From positions 522,761 to 586,760 of the forward strand of contig DLST01000010.1 of assembly GCA_002500745.1 (NCBI GenBank): 64,000 nucleotides of DNA, read 5' to 3'. The notes beneath the pieces were generated by a model. That model saw only the letters and a program-made list of their open reading frames with translations. It did no database searches and was not told the origin of the DNA. Numbering within the stretch: position 1 is the stretch's first letter; every line of letters starts with the position of its first letter. Made by a program: the position numbers and the translations under genes. Positions 26,373 to 37,056 of the stretch are shown piece by piece. The stretch comes from Sphingobacterium sp. UBA7855 (GTDB taxonomy: Bacteria; Bacteroidota; Bacteroidia; Sphingobacteriales; Sphingobacteriaceae).

Positions 26373-28058
26373 ATGAATACAGAGATTCTTGGAATCATAG
26401 TGATGTTCACCGTAACATTACTACTCGGACTTCCCCTTGGGAAATATATAGCTAAGGTATATGGCAATGAAAAAACCTGGTTAGATCCATTGTTTCAACC
26501 ATTGGAACGTTTTTTTTATCGGGTGACAGGAATTAATCCTAGCTTCCAGATGACTTGGAAACAGCACCTCGTTGCTCTTTTGACAATTAATCTACTGTGG
26601 TTCCTGTTGAGCATGGCTATCCTGATGAATATGGCACATTTGCCTTTAAATCCAGATGGGAATCCCGGAATGACTGCTGATTTGGCCTTTAATACCAGTA
26701 TCTCTTTTTTGGTCAACTGTAATCTCCAGCACTATTCCGGTGAATCAGGAGTGAGCTATCTAGGACAAATTTGGCTCATGTTTCTTCAATTCGTGACCGC
26801 AGGCGTGGGAATGGCTGCAGCAGTGGTTATTTTCAAAGCTTTTAGGGATAAGACAACAACACAATTGGGCAATTTTTACGATTTATTTGTGAAGTCTTGC
26901 ACCCGGATTTTACTGCCTATCTCTGTCTTGGTTGCTGCCATCTTCGTATTCCAAGGCATGCCGATGACTTTCGAAGGTAAGGACAGTATGATTACTGTCG
27001 CTGGAGATACCGTACAGGTAAGCCGAGGACCGGTAGCTGCCTTTGTCCCAATTAAACATCTTGGTACAAATGGAGGTGGTTTTTTCGGTGCGAACAGTGC
27101 GCATCCATTTGAAAATCCCAATTATTTGACCAATATGGTGGAAATGATTGCCCAGTTTATTATCCCGATGGCGATGATATTTGCATTCGGCTTTTTTATT
27201 CGCAAGCGTAAATTTTCATGGATGATGTTTGGTGTGATGACCATTGGGTTTATCATCCTGACAATACCAAATATAAAAATGGAGATGGCTGGAAATCCAG
27301 CGATTGCGCAGATGGGTATTGACACGTCTATGGGCGCCATGGAGGGAAAGGAAATACGTATTGGTGCAGCGGCATCGGGGTTTTGGAGTATTGTTACAAC
27401 GATGATTTCGACGGGTTCTGTCAATTCTATGCATGATAGTTACATGCCCTTATCTGGTATGAACGAACTTCTAGCGATGATGGTGAATGCTTTTTATGGC
27501 GGTGTAGGCGCGGGGATACTCAATTTCTTCATTTTTATTATACTCGCCGTTTTCATTAGTGGCTTGATGGTGGGGCGCACACCAGAGTTTATGGGTAAGA
27601 AAGTTGAAGCGCGGGAAATGAAAATCGCTATGATTGTTGCTCTTGCCCATCCTTTTCTAATCCTTGTCGGTACAGCACTTGCGACAGCGTTTCCAGCCCA
27701 AGGTGCTTCTACATTGAATAACCCTATATTCCATGGTTTTAGCGAAATATTGTACGAATATACTTCATCCGCAGCTAACAATGGTAGTGGGTTTGAAGGT
27801 CTTGGAGATAATACAATTTGGTGGAATATTTCGACAGGCATCGTATTGTTACTCGGCCGCTTTATACCGATTATAGGGCCAATTGCTATTGCGGGATTAT
27901 TGGCTGAGAAAAAATTTATACCTGAAGGGGAGGGAACGCTAAAAACAGATACAAGTACATTCGGTTTAATGGTATTCGCTGTGATCGCGATTATTGCAGC
28001 ACTCTCTTTCTTCCCTGCCTTGGCATTGGGTCCAATTGCGGAATATTTTTCCATGTAG
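26373..28058 (+). CDS. kdpA: KdpA, K+-transporting ATPase potassium-binding subunit
   Basis: Inner-membrane channel-like subunit that selects K+ for the KdpFABC P-type ATPase. The ATG at 26373 (preceded by AAAG) is chosen over 26334 because KdpA begins with a membrane helix (MNTEILGIIVMFTVTLLLGLPLG). This gives 561 residues, the usual length. Visible filter-region motifs include NTSISFLVNCNLQHYSGE, LGTNGGGFFGANSAHPFENPN, STGSVNSMHDSYMPLSGM and AANNGSGFEGL. It is the first large gene of the kdpABC operon, 25 bases before kdpB. Confidence 0.97.
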   Translation: MNTEILGIIVMFTVTLLLGLPLGKYIAKVYGNEKTWLDPLFQPLERFFYRVTGINPSFQMTWKQHLVALLTINLLWFLLSMAILMNMAHLPLNPDGNPGMTADLAFNTSISFLVNCNLQHYSGESGVSYLGQIWLMFLQFVTAGVGMAAAVVIFKAFRDKTTTQLGNFYDLFVKSCTRILLPISVLVAAIFVFQGMPMTFEGKDSMITVAGDTVQVSRGPVAAFVPIKHLGTNGGGFFGANSAHPFENPNYLTNMVEMIAQFIIPMAMIFAFGFFIRKRKFSWMMFGVMTIGFIILTIPNIKMEMAGNPAIAQMGIDTSMGAMEGKEIRIGAAASGFWSIVTTMISTGSVNSMHDSYMPLSGMNELLAMMVNAFYGGVGAGILNFFIFIILAVFISGLMVGRTPEFMGKKVEAREMKIAMIVALAHPFLILVGTALATAFPAQGASTLNNPIFHGFSEILYEYTSSAANNGSGFEGLGDNTIWWNISTGIVLLLGRFIPIIGPIAIAGLLAEKKFIPEGEGTLKTDTSTFGLMVFAVIAIIAALSFFPALALGPIAEYFSM

Positions 28059-28083
28059 TACTTAAAATTAAAGAATTCAAAAA

Positions 28084-30093
28084 ATGAGCAATCAACAAAC
28101 ATTGTTTCAGAAAGAACTTGTACAACAGGCGTTAAAGCAATCTTTCGTGAAGCTAAATCCTATAATAATGTTCCGTAATCCAGTGATGTTTACCGTGGAA
28201 ATCGGGACGCTGATTATGGCCGTCGTTTGTCTTTGGATAATGACTGGGGAAAAATCACAAGGTACACTTGGTTATAATTTTACGGTATTTCTTATTCTAT
28301 TTTTAACCTTATTGTTTGGAAATTTTGCTGAGGCAATTGCCGAAGCCCGCGGTAAGGCGCAAGCAGATAGTCTTCGGAAAACTCGAGAGGAAACTCCGGC
28401 AACCCTGCGCGATGGTCGGGTGGTTTCATCCGCTCAATTGAAAAAAAATGATGTTTTTGTTTGTCAGGCTGGTGATGTAATTCCATTGGATGGGGAGATT
28501 ATTGAGGGGTTGGCGACAATAGATGAGAGTGCAATTACCGGAGAATCAGCACCGGTGATCCGCGAGGCTGGAGGTGATAAAAGTTCAGTTACCGGTGGTA
28601 CCAAGGTTTTGTCCGATCGAATTGTTGTGCAGGTAACGACAGAACCGGGGGAGAGCTTTTTGGATAAGATGATCGCATTGGTCGAAGGGGCAAGCCGCCA
28701 AAAAACACCTAATGAGATTGCCTTAACCATCCTTTTGGCAGGTTTTACACTTGTATTTATTATCGTAACGGTGACCTTAAAACCATTTGCAGATTATGCC
28801 AATGTTGGTATCACCATTGCTTCGTTTATTTCACTTTTTGTCTGTCTGATTCCAACAACAATAGGTGGTCTTTTATCGGCAATTGGTATCGCGGGAATGG
28901 ATCGTGCACTTCGTGCAAATGTTATAACAAAAAGTGGCAAGGCAGTTGAAACGGCGGGTGACATTGATGTCTTGTTGCTTGATAAAACTGGAACCATTAC
29001 GATCGGAAATCGTAAGGCGACAAATTTTTACCCCGCCGATGGTGTCCTGAAGGAAGCGCTGGTACGTGCATCAACATTGAGCTCCATGGCCGATGAAACA
29101 CCAGAAGGGAAATCAATTGTCGAATTGGCTGGTGTCAACCCATCGAGCTATAAGGTCGAAAACCCGGCATTCATTAAGTTTACCGCCGAAACCCGTAGCT
29201 CGGGAATAGACTTTGAACAGACACGTATTCGTAAAGGTGCAACAGATGCTATTCGAAATATCATTGTAAAGGCTGGAAATCTATTTCCTCAGGAAATAGA
29301 GGAACGCGTAAAGCTTATCTCTCAAAATGGGGGAACGCCATTGGTCGTAGCCGAGAATGAACAAGTACTCGGTGTCATAGAATTGCAGGATGTGATAAAA
29401 CCCGGGATTCATGAACGCTTTGAACGATTGCGAAAAATGGGTATAAAGACTGTTATGGTGACAGGAGACAATCCGTTAACGGCCAAATATATTGCCGAAA
29501 AAGCGGGAGTGGATGATTTCATCGCCGAAGCGAAACCCGAAGACAAGATGAACTATATCAAAAAAGAACAGCTTGACGGGCGATTGGTCGCCATGATGGG
29601 GGATGGTACAAACGATGCCCCGGGACTTGCACAAGCCGATGTTGGTGTAGCGATGAACAGCGGTACACAAGCTGCAAAAGAGGCCGGAAATATGGTCGAT
29701 CTCGACAATGATCCAACCAAATTGATTGAGGTTGTGGAGATAGGTAAACAATTGTTGATGACCAGAGGTACGCTAACGACGTTTAGTATTGCAAACGATG
29801 TCGCTAAATATTTTGCTATCATTCCGGCCTTGTTTATTGCAGCAATACCCGAACTTCAAGGTTTAAACATTATGCAGCTCAGTAGTCCACAAAGTGCCAT
29901 ACTATCAGCTGTCATCTTTAACGCAATTATTATCCCATTACTGATTCCTTTGGCATTGAAAGGAGTCGCATACAAACCTATAGGTGCAAGCGCACTGTTA
30001 CGGAGAAATCTGCTCGTTTTTGGACTTGGTGGAGTACTCGTTCCATTTATTGGTATCAAGGTCATAGACCTACTGGTTTCCCTATTTATCTAA
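28084..30093 (+). CDS. kdpB: KdpB, K+-transporting P-type ATPase catalytic subunit
   Basis: ATP-hydrolysing subunit of the high-affinity K+ pump in the inner membrane, 669 residues. The actuator TGES is at 152-155, where Ser155 corresponds to the inhibitory phosphorylation site Ser162 of E. coli. The phosphorylation motif DKTGT has Asp300, and the hinge [21 protein letters not shown] follows the nucleotide-binding domain. Membrane helices are at the N-terminus and after 220 and 560. It lies in the middle of kdpABC with 25-base spacers on both sides. Confidence 0.97.
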   Translation: MSNQQTLFQKELVQQALKQSFVKLNPIIMFRNPVMFTVEIGTLIMAVVCLWIMTGEKSQGTLGYNFTVFLILFLTLLFGNFAEAIAEARGKAQADSLRKTREETPATLRDGRVVSSAQLKKNDVFVCQAGDVIPLDGEIIEGLATIDESAITGESAPVIREAGGDKSSVTGGTKVLSDRIVVQVTTEPGESFLDKMIALVEGASRQKTPNEIALTILLAGFTLVFIIVTVTLKPFADYANVGITIASFISLFVCLIPTTIGGLLSAIGIAGMDRALRANVITKSGKAVETAGDIDVLLLDKTGTITIGNRKATNFYPADGVLKEALVRASTLSSMADETPEGKSIVELAGVNPSSYKVENPAFIKFTAETRSSGIDFEQTRIRKGATDAIRNIIVKAGNLFPQEIEERVKLISQNGGTPLVVAENEQVLGVIELQDVIKPGIHERFERLRKMGIKTVMVTGDNPLTAKYIAEKAGVDDFIAEAKPEDKMNYIKKEQLDGRLVAMMGDGTNDAPGLAQADVGVAMNSGTQAAKEAGNMVDLDNDPTKLIEVVEIGKQLLMTRGTLTTFSIANDVAKYFAIIPALFIAAIPELQGLNIMQLSSPQSAILSAVIFNAIIIPLLIPLALKGVAYKPIGASALLRRNLLVFGLGGVLVPFIGIKVIDLLVSLFI

Positions 30094-30118
30094 TACATTT
30101 TTAATAATAAAAGCAAAG

Positions 30119-30685
30119 ATGAAAACACATATATATCCGGCAATAAAGATTACAATTGTTTTATTGCTCCTGCTCTCAGTGGTATATCCAGCCCTCGTAT
30201 GGGCAATAGCGCAAATAGCACCTAATCATGGAAAAGGGGAAATGCTAGCGTACAACGGGCAAAAGTATTACAGAAATATTGGACAGGCCTTTACGCGTGA
30301 TGATTACTTCTGGTCGCGTCCTTCCGCTGTTGGTTATAATGCAGCAGGATCGGGAGGAAGTAACAAAGGGCCCTCTAATGGGGAATATCTTTCGGAAGTT
30401 AGGGTCCGTATTGATACGTTCTTAGTCCACAATCCCACCGTAAAACGCGAACAGGTGCCGGTAGACATTGTTACAGCCAGTGGGAGTGGTTTGGATCCAG
30501 ATATCTCCATCGAGGCCGCAAAAATACAAATTGATCGTGTTGCGAAAGCGAGAGGTATATCGGTAAATAGCCTACAGTCTCTTGTTGATGCCCACGTTCA
30601 GACGCCTTTATGGAATATGTTTGGACCTCGCAAAATCAATGTCCTTGAACTAAATATTGCTTTGGACAAGATGGCTGAAAAATAA
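30119..30685 (+). CDS. kdpC: KdpC, K+-transporting ATPase subunit C
   Basis: Accessory subunit of KdpFABC, anchored by one N-terminal helix (about 8-29) with a periplasmic domain. It is 188 residues, the normal length. Family motifs are DYFWSRPSAVGYNAAGSGGS, SNGEY, VTASGSGLDPDIS and LNIALDKM at the end. It follows kdpB by 25 bases and is followed 47 bases later by an outer-membrane beta-barrel gene. Confidence 0.97.
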   Translation: MKTHIYPAIKITIVLLLLLSVVYPALVWAIAQIAPNHGKGEMLAYNGQKYYRNIGQAFTRDDYFWSRPSAVGYNAAGSGGSNKGPSNGEYLSEVRVRIDTFLVHNPTVKREQVPVDIVTASGSGLDPDISIEAAKIQIDRVAKARGISVNSLQSLVDAHVQTPLWNMFGPRKINVLELNIALDKMAEK

Positions 30686-30732
30686 AATTGACCTGAGGGG
30701 TCATCGATATACATTTTATAAGAACAATTTAC

Positions 30733-31818
30733 ATGAAAAAACTAGCGATGTTGGTCTGTTTACTTGCAGGGGTAACACAATTATTTGCGCAGCAAGATAC
30801 AACTCAAAATACCCAATTGTCTATCAGTGGTTACCTTGAAGCATATTACCTTCGGGACTTTAACAATCCACTTGGAAATACACGCCCAGGCTTTGTATAT
30901 AGTCACAATAGGACGAATGAAGTAAACATAAACTTGGCACTTTTAAAAGCTACATACGAAACAATAAATACCCGTGCAAATCTTGCTTTAGGTGTCGGTA
31001 CATATATGAATGCGAACTACAGTGCGGAACCCGGTGTCTTAAAAAATATTTACGAAGCGAATGCCGGCGTTCGTATCTCGAAAAAACATAATTTATGGAT
31101 CGATGCTGGCATATTTTCTTCCCATTTGGGCTTTGAAAGCGCTATAGGAAAGGATAATTGGACTGTAACAAGGAGTATTTTTGCGGATAATTCACCTTAT
31201 TTTGAAACCGGAGCAAAAATATCCTATACATCCGCATCGGGAAAACTATTTTTAAGTGGGCTTATTTTAAACGGATGGCAGCGGATTCAACGGGTGGACG
31301 GTAGCAGTTTACCAGCATTTGGGCATCAATTGGTCTATAAACCGACAGCTAAATGGACCATCAATAGTGGTTCTTTTATAGGCAGTGATAAAGCGGATAG
31401 CGCCAGACAGATGCGCTATTTTCATAACCTTTATGCAATTTATCAAATGAACGAAAAGCTGGGAATCACATTCGGATTTGATATTGGAGCTGAACAAAAA
31501 GCAAAAGGTAGTTCGAAGTACAATGTATGGTACACCCCAGTGTTAATTGCACGATACGCGACGACCGAAAAATTTAGCTTAACAGCAAGAGGAGAATATT
31601 ACAACGATAAGCATGGTGTGATCGTTTCTACGACTACAGAGCAAGGTTTTCAAACGTTTGGCTATTCTTTAAATGCAGATTATACCATTCTTCCCAATGT
31701 TCTTTGGCGTACGGAACTACGTAATCTCACAAATAAAGATGCTATTTTCCTTGATCGGACAAATAAGTTGGTGAAAAATAGTGTGACGGCTGTAACAGCA
31801 CTTACTGTTAGTTTTTAA
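30733..31818 (+). CDS. Outer-membrane beta-barrel porin-like protein (BBP2 type) in the kdp operon
   Basis: A 361-residue exported protein with signal peptide MKKLAMLVCLLAGVTQLFAQ, then alternating hydrophobic strands typical of an outer-membrane barrel (LSISGYLEAYYLRDF at the start, TAVTALTVSF at the end with a terminal Phe). Repeated strand and turn patterns (NLALGVGTYMNANY, RISKKHNLWIDAGIF) fit the BBP2-like porin group. Its place between kdpC and the KdpD-like gene suggests it is an outer-membrane entry route used when K+ is scarce, which is inference. Confidence 0.85.
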   Translation: MKKLAMLVCLLAGVTQLFAQQDTTQNTQLSISGYLEAYYLRDFNNPLGNTRPGFVYSHNRTNEVNINLALLKATYETINTRANLALGVGTYMNANYSAEPGVLKNIYEANAGVRISKKHNLWIDAGIFSSHLGFESAIGKDNWTVTRSIFADNSPYFETGAKISYTSASGKLFLSGLILNGWQRIQRVDGSSLPAFGHQLVYKPTAKWTINSGSFIGSDKADSARQMRYFHNLYAIYQMNEKLGITFGFDIGAEQKAKGSSKYNVWYTPVLIARYATTEKFSLTARGEYYNDKHGVIVSTTTEQGFQTFGYSLNADYTILPNVLWRTELRNLTNKDAIFLDRTNKLVKNSVTAVTALTVSF

Positions 31819-31826
31819 AAACAATC

Positions 31827-31856
31827 GTTCCTGCCGTGTGTTGCATCGGCAGGAAC
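31827..31856 (+). promoter_or_regulatory. Hairpin between the barrel gene and kdpD
   Basis: GTTCCTGCCG (31827-31836) and CGGCAGGAAC (31847-31856) form a perfect 10-bp stem with a 10-base loop, nine bases after the barrel gene stop. No T-run follows, so it may be a weak terminator or a transcript-stabilising hairpin rather than a full stop between kdpABC-barrel and kdpD. Confidence 0.5.
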
Positions 31857-31880
31857 CTTCTGAAATGAAAGGCAATAAAA

Positions 31881-33002
31881 ATGGAAGAGAGGAAAAGCGC
31901 TGAACACTTTTTGGACCTTATTCGGAAATCGAAAAGAGGTCGCTTCAAACTTTATATCGGTATGAGTGCAGGGGTTGGAAAAACATACCGCATGTTACAG
32001 GATGCACATACCCTTTTACAGGGAGGAATCGATGTGCGTATTGGCTATATTGAGACACATAATCGGAAGGAAACACATCAATTGCTCGACGGTCTACCCC
32101 TTATCGCCCGACGCCATCTTTTTTACAAAGGCAAACAGTTGGAGGAACTGGACCTTTATGCTGTCTTGAATTCACATCCCGAGGTTGTCATTATCGATGA
32201 GCTGGCACATACCAATATTGAAGGCAGTAAAAATACCAAAAGGTGGCAGGATGTTATGGAGATTCTTGAAGCGGGGATTAATGTAATCAGCGCTGTTAAT
32301 ATCCAGCATATTGAGAGTTTAAATGAGGAGGTCAAAGCGATTACAGGCGTTGAAGTGCAAGAACGTGTTCCCGACAGTGTTATTGATTCCGCAGATGAAG
32401 TCGTTAACATTGACCTTACTGCAGAAGAGCTTATCATTCGCCTAAAAGAGGGTAAGATCTATGACGCGTCAAAAATTCAGGCAGCGCTTCAAAACTTCTT
32501 TAAAAGCGAACATATCTTACAATTGCGTGAAATGGCGTTGAAAGAAGTTGCCTCCCAGGTTCAACGCAAAGTAGAGATTGAAGTTCAACCCCAACGATGG
32601 GTGCGAAAGGAGCGTTTCCTTGCTTGTATAAGTTCTAATGAAATAAAAGCAAAAAACGTCATCCGAAAAACAGCACGTTTAGCAGGATATTACAATAGCA
32701 GTTGGTTTTTGCTCTATGTACAGTTGCCAAAAGAGCGCGGAGACCGGATAGCTTTAAATAAACAACGGCACCTGATCAATAACTTCAAACTGGCGACAGA
32801 ACTTGGTGGAGAAATTATCAAAGTAGAAAGTCATAGTGTGACAAAAGAGATCATCGCTTTGTGCGAGCTCCGCAAGATCACCACAGTTTGCATTGGAAAA
32901 CCACGATTATCTCTTTTAAGGATGTTACTTGCTAAGGATACATTTAGCAAACTGCTGGCACAACTGTCGACCGAAGACATCGACCTGATTATATTGTCTT
33001 AA
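31881..33002 (+). CDS. kdpD: KdpD N-terminal sensor protein, lacking a kinase domain
   Basis: A 373-residue cytoplasmic protein holding only the KdpD N-terminal part. The KdpD domain has Walker A GMSAGVGKT (27-35) and a Walker B-like VVIIDELAHTN (about 106-116), and is followed by a universal-stress-protein domain (about 245-373). The membrane helices and histidine kinase that complete classical KdpD (about 900 residues) are missing. A separate HAMP-PAS histidine kinase gene follows 24 bases downstream and is the likely partner. This split form is known among Bacteroidota. It probably senses K+ or turgor. Confidence 0.92.
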   Translation: MEERKSAEHFLDLIRKSKRGRFKLYIGMSAGVGKTYRMLQDAHTLLQGGIDVRIGYIETHNRKETHQLLDGLPLIARRHLFYKGKQLEELDLYAVLNSHPEVVIIDELAHTNIEGSKNTKRWQDVMEILEAGINVISAVNIQHIESLNEEVKAITGVEVQERVPDSVIDSADEVVNIDLTAEELIIRLKEGKIYDASKIQAALQNFFKSEHILQLREMALKEVASQVQRKVEIEVQPQRWVRKERFLACISSNEIKAKNVIRKTARLAGYYNSSWFLLYVQLPKERGDRIALNKQRHLINNFKLATELGGEIIKVESHSVTKEIIALCELRKITTVCIGKPRLSLLRMLLAKDTFSKLLAQLSTEDIDLIILS

Positions 33003-33026
33003 TGATAAAGACAAATTGTGAATAAG

Positions 33027-34763
33027 ATGAAAATAAAAACGAAACTTACCTTTGGTGTAGGATCACTTTTTCTCATGATCTTTCTACTTGCCGCACTAAG
33101 CGGTTGGTATGTAAACCGGTTAAAAAAGGATACCGCAAATATACTGACAGCGAACTACAATACGCTGCTGTACGCCAAGAATATGTTATTGGCATTGGAG
33201 GAAATTCCTGTTGAAAAAGCTGCTTTTAATAATTTCCAGATTAATCTTGACAAACAACGGAAAAATGTTACTGAAGTCGGAGAGCAGCAAACAACAAACG
33301 CAATTGCCAAACATTTTTTAAAACTGAAAGATAAGCCCTTAGATGTTACTATTGTCTCGTCTATCAGAAAGGATATTGCCTTGTTAATGGAACAAAATAT
33401 GACGGCAATTTCTCGGAAGAGTATTGTTGCGGATCGCACTGCCGAACATGCAATTTTGGTCATTTCATTTGCCGGGGCGCTCTGTTTTATCATTGCTTTT
33501 ATATTGCTGGTCAATTTGCCGTCCAATATAGCTGACCCCATTGCGAAATTGACAGCGAGTATTCGACAGATTGCAGGACAGAACTACAAAGAGCGTATTC
33601 AGGTACAGAGCGGAGGTGAGTTTGCGGAACTCGTCGCTTCATTTAATTCCATGGCAGAGAAATTGGAAGAATATGCTGAAAGTAAACTTGAAAAAATTTT
33701 AAAGGAAAAAAGACGAATAGAGTCTCTTGTTGATCATATGCATGATCCGGTGATAGGCTTCGACGAAGAGCGACGTGTTATTTTTGTCAACGAGGAAGCA
33801 CTTCGCATCACAAATCTACATAAAGATCAACTTCTCGGAAGATCTGCTTTAGCGGTTTCAGATGAAAATGATCTCGCTAAGGATATTTTTAAAGATCTTT
33901 TTCTTCCTGTAGAAAAACGTGAAAAAAATGCTGTTAAAATTTATGCAGACGATAGAGAAAGCTATTTTGAAAAAGATGTTATCGATATCAATGTTTTGCC
34001 CACAGGTGAACTTGAACCAAAGTTTATCGGGCAGGTGGTTATCCTAAAGAATATTACGCCATTTAAGGAACTTGATCTTGCAAAAACAAACTTCATCGGT
34101 ACCGTATCGCATGAATTCAAAACGCCTATTGCGGCGATTCAAATGGGGGTCCAATTGTTGGAAAACGAGCAAATAGGTCATCTGAATACCGAGCAGCTCA
34201 CGTTGTTAAATGGAATAAAAGATGATTCTAACCGCTTGCTTCAAATAACCGGTGAACTGTTAAATATGACGCAGGTTGAAAGTGGTTCTATTCAAATTAA
34301 CTTACATACGACAGAAATACAGCCTATTATTGAATATGCTATCATGGCAAATCAATTTGCTGCGAATCAAAAAAATATCCACTTTGTTATCGAGGTAGAC
34401 CCCAATGTGAAAGCTATATTTGCTGACAATGAGAAAACTGCCTGGGTTCTTACAAATTTTCTTTCCAATGCGATACGTTACTCCCATGAAGATTCGGTTA
34501 TTCGTATAGCGGTGGAAAACAGCGAACTTAAAACAAAGTTTATCGTTACCGACAGTGGGCAAGGGATCGAGCCGAAATATTTGGATAAAATATTTGCGCG
34601 TTACTTCCGTGTGCCAGGGTCCAAAAAGGGTGGAACAGGACTTGGTTTAAGTATTAGTAAGGAGTTTATAGAAGCGCAAGGTGGCGAAATTGGTGTTGAA
34701 AGTGATTATGGCGCAGGAAGTTCTTTCTATTTTTCATTGCGTACTGCTATTCCCGATAATTAA
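33027..34763 (+). CDS. HAMP-PAS sensor histidine kinase downstream of split kdpD
   Basis: Inner-membrane sensor kinase, 578 residues from the ATG at 33027 (a GTG at 33018 would add three). TM1 is at about 4-27, then a short periplasmic domain, TM2 (about 146-168), a HAMP region, a PAS domain (about 235-330), HisKA with phospho-acceptor His362 in VSHEFKTPIAAI, and an HATPase domain with FLSNAIRYS and GTGLGLSISKEFI. Its placement makes it the likely kinase half of a two-gene KdpD. No response-regulator gene adjoins it. Confidence 0.92.
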   Translation: MKIKTKLTFGVGSLFLMIFLLAALSGWYVNRLKKDTANILTANYNTLLYAKNMLLALEEIPVEKAAFNNFQINLDKQRKNVTEVGEQQTTNAIAKHFLKLKDKPLDVTIVSSIRKDIALLMEQNMTAISRKSIVADRTAEHAILVISFAGALCFIIAFILLVNLPSNIADPIAKLTASIRQIAGQNYKERIQVQSGGEFAELVASFNSMAEKLEEYAESKLEKILKEKRRIESLVDHMHDPVIGFDEERRVIFVNEEALRITNLHKDQLLGRSALAVSDENDLAKDIFKDLFLPVEKREKNAVKIYADDRESYFEKDVIDINVLPTGELEPKFIGQVVILKNITPFKELDLAKTNFIGTVSHEFKTPIAAIQMGVQLLENEQIGHLNTEQLTLLNGIKDDSNRLLQITGELLNMTQVESGSIQINLHTTEIQPIIEYAIMANQFAANQKNIHFVIEVDPNVKAIFADNEKTAWVLTNFLSNAIRYSHEDSVIRIAVENSELKTKFIVTDSGQGIEPKYLDKIFARYFRVPGSKKGGTGLGLSISKEFIEAQGGEIGVESDYGAGSSFYFSLRTAIPDN

Positions 34764-34833
34764 TACATACTAATCGGATCTGTTCCTATAGTGTATTATG
34801 ACAACACGACAAAGTTGGATCAGTGGAAAACAA

Positions 34834-34881
34834 TTTTTGAGATCATAAGTGACGCTGGCAAGCCACTTATAATCTCAAAAA
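34834..34881. terminator. Bidirectional terminator after the kdp locus
   Basis: An 18-base arm at 34834-34851 (TTTTTGAGATCATAAGTG) pairs with 34864-34881 with one G-U-type mismatch, loop 12 bases. It sits between the convergent histidine-kinase and aldo/keto-reductase genes. Confidence 0.85.
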
Positions 34882-34885
34882 TGGA

Positions 34886-35887
34886 TTAATGGTTGACTAA
34901 AGCCATAGCACCTTCACTGTATCGTGCTCCAATATTAGGGTATTTGAGAAGTATTTCATCTATTTTTTTTAAATCATCATGCGATAATTGTACATCAAGG
35001 GCACCAACATTTTCCTCCAGGTATCTTCTTTTTTTAGTTCCTGGAATAGGAATGATGTCATTTCCTTGTGCCAGCACCCAAGCTAAAGCGAGCTGTATAG
35101 GACTACAGTTTTTATCTTTTGCCAGTAGGGAGAAGTCGGCGACTAAATGTGCATTGTTCAACGCATGTTCACCTTGATTTCGAGGTAAGGTTCTTCTAAA
35201 GTCGTCCGAAGCAAGATCTTCTAAATTTAAAGAATTGGAAAATAATCCACGCGCTAGAGGCGCATAAGGAATTAAACTTATCCCCAACTGCCTTACGGTG
35301 TGTAAGATTTCTTTTTCTACATCACGTGTAAGAAGCGAATATTCGCTCTGTAAAGCAGCTATAGGGTGTACGGCATTTGCTTTAATGATTGATGCGGGAG
35401 ATGCTTCGCTTAAACCCAAATACCTCACTTTTCCTTCTTTAACCAATTCTGCCATAGCGCCTACGGTCTCTTCGATAGGAATATTGGGATCTACGCGGTG
35501 CGCATAATAAAGATCTATGGTGTCGATTCTAAGGCGTTTTAAACTTTTTTCTACCGCTAATTTTATCCATTCGGGCGAGCCATCGAAATAAGTGTTTGCC
35601 GTACCACTTGGACCTGCTATTTCATCTTTAAAGCGAAACCCAAATTTTGTTGCAATAAAAACTTTGTCACGGTTGGGAACAAGCACTTTTGAAATAAGTT
35701 TCTCATTGGCACCGTTGCCGTACATATCCGCGGTATCCCAAAAATTAATGCCAAGGTCCAATGCTCTTTCCAATGTTGCAATGCTCTCTTTTTCGTCCGT
35801 AGGTCCGTAAGCAAAGCTCATTCCCATACAACCTAATCCAATCGCAGAGAGTTTTTCATTTGTTGTTCCAAGATTTCTATATTTCAT
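34886..35887 (-). CDS. Aldo/keto reductase
   Basis: Cytoplasmic NAD(P)H-dependent oxidoreductase with a TIM-barrel fold, 333 residues. The start at 35887 is chosen ([24 protein letters not shown]), rather than 35968, because this is the normal family N-terminus. Motifs include the catalytic Asp/Tyr region [23 protein letters not shown], and near the C-terminus [16 protein letters not shown] for cofactor binding. An AraC-type regulator is just upstream on the same strand and probably controls it. The substrate is unknown. Confidence 0.93.
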   Translation of the reverse strand: MKYRNLGTTNEKLSAIGLGCMGMSFAYGPTDEKESIATLERALDLGINFWDTADMYGNGANEKLISKVLVPNRDKVFIATKFGFRFKDEIAGPSGTANTYFDGSPEWIKLAVEKSLKRLRIDTIDLYYAHRVDPNIPIEETVGAMAELVKEGKVRYLGLSEASPASIIKANAVHPIAALQSEYSLLTRDVEKEILHTVRQLGISLIPYAPLARGLFSNSLNLEDLASDDFRRTLPRNQGEHALNNAHLVADFSLLAKDKNCSPIQLALAWVLAQGNDIIPIPGTKKRRYLEENVGALDVQLSHDDLKKIDEILLKYPNIGARYSEGAMALVNH

Positions 35888-35969
35888 AATGATTACATTT
35901 TGTTCAATACAAAAGTACATAAGGAACAAACGAAGCGAGTTAAGACAATCAAACAGATTGTTATACAAT

Positions 35970-36878
35970 TCAAACAGTACTGCTTCGGACTTGGTTTGGA
36001 GACATCCCGGTTTGCTTTTTCAAGAAATTGGTAAAATAGGATGGATATTCAAATCCTAGGCTGTAGGCAATATCCGATACATTCCAATTGGTATGCAGCA
36101 ACAAAGCTTTGGCTTCTTGGGCCACACGGTTTGCAATATGTGTACTGGTGGTTTTGCCTGTGGCTTCTTTTACCGACCTGTTGAGGTGATTGATATGAAC
36201 CGAAAGCGCATGCGCATAATCTGCAGGGCTTTTCAATTGCAGGCTAAGGTGAAGGGTATTGATTGGAAATTGTCTTTCTAACAGCTCAAGAAATAATCCC
36301 GATACCCTAGTCGATGCATTGGTATAAGATCCAAAACTCGCTGCGGGACTCGATTTCATCGTTTCATGAATTAGAAGATGTAGATAACTTCGCAACATAT
36401 CATCTTTATGGATATAGCTCGAGTTCATTTCAACCATCATCTTTTGGAAGATTGTAGAAATTTCTGCTAATTGTGTTTCATCCGGAAAATAAATCGGATT
36501 GCTACCTATCTTGAACAGGGGAGAGTCTTTTAGACTTTCTATCCGTTCACTATGCTGTATAAATTCCTCTGTAAATACGCAATACCATCCGGATTGTTCT
36601 GAGGATTCGGGCTCCCAAGCATATGGAACAACCGGATTCGCAAATAACATGGCAGGTCTATCGATTTGTATCCACTTATCTGCGTAATATAGTTTTCCAC
36701 GCCCTATGATAAGGGAGGTTTTATAAAAATCGCGGCGATTGTACGGAGATACGACAGTACAGGATTCCCTGCTGAAAACATTGAAATGCCCAATTCCCGT
36801 ATTATTTAGCGGCAAATCCAGATGAGTTAAACCTGGTTGCCTTTTGTAAAAATCTGTTACACTTTCGGCTGATTTCAT
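35970..36878 (-). CDS. AraC-family transcriptional regulator
   Basis: Regulator of 302 residues. The N-terminal 180 residues form a cupin-like sensing region, and the C-terminal tandem helix-turn-helix is recognisable ([21 protein letters not shown], then [30 protein letters not shown]). It lies 82 bases upstream of the aldo/keto reductase start, in the same direction, so activation of that gene is plausible. The effector is unknown. Confidence 0.92.
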   Translation of the reverse strand: MKSAESVTDFYKRQPGLTHLDLPLNNTGIGHFNVFSRESCTVVSPYNRRDFYKTSLIIGRGKLYYADKWIQIDRPAMLFANPVVPYAWEPESSEQSGWYCVFTEEFIQHSERIESLKDSPLFKIGSNPIYFPDETQLAEISTIFQKMMVEMNSSYIHKDDMLRSYLHLLIHETMKSSPAASFGSYTNASTRVSGLFLELLERQFPINTLHLSLQLKSPADYAHALSVHINHLNRSVKEATGKTTSTHIANRVAQEAKALLLHTNWNVSDIAYSLGFEYPSYFTNFLKKQTGMSPNQVRSSTV

Positions 36879-36998
36879 ATCACTAAATTAAAAAAAGTGA
36901 AACAATCCTAGGTCATAAATGGATCAGTTTCTCAAAAATGAATTCCAATTTTTTGTTAGCTAATGGTATTTTATTTAAACTGTTTGTGATCTTGTTCG

Positions 36999-37006
36999 TA
37001 TTTTTG
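36999..37006 (+). promoter_or_regulatory. Candidate Bacteroidota -7 element ahead of the ArsC-family gene
   Basis: TATTTTTG fits TAxxTTTG, 51 bases before the ATG. No convincing -33 element was found at the expected spacing. Confidence 0.3.
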
Positions 37007-37056
37007 CAGTATCCAATAATTGTTTTTCTTTATCACAAAGATACCCTTTACATGTT

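Noticed and set aside
27494..28102. 202-codon open frame on the minus strand over kdpA
   Set aside because: Fully antisense to a confident kdpA; no protein family and low-complexity composition typical of a shadow frame.
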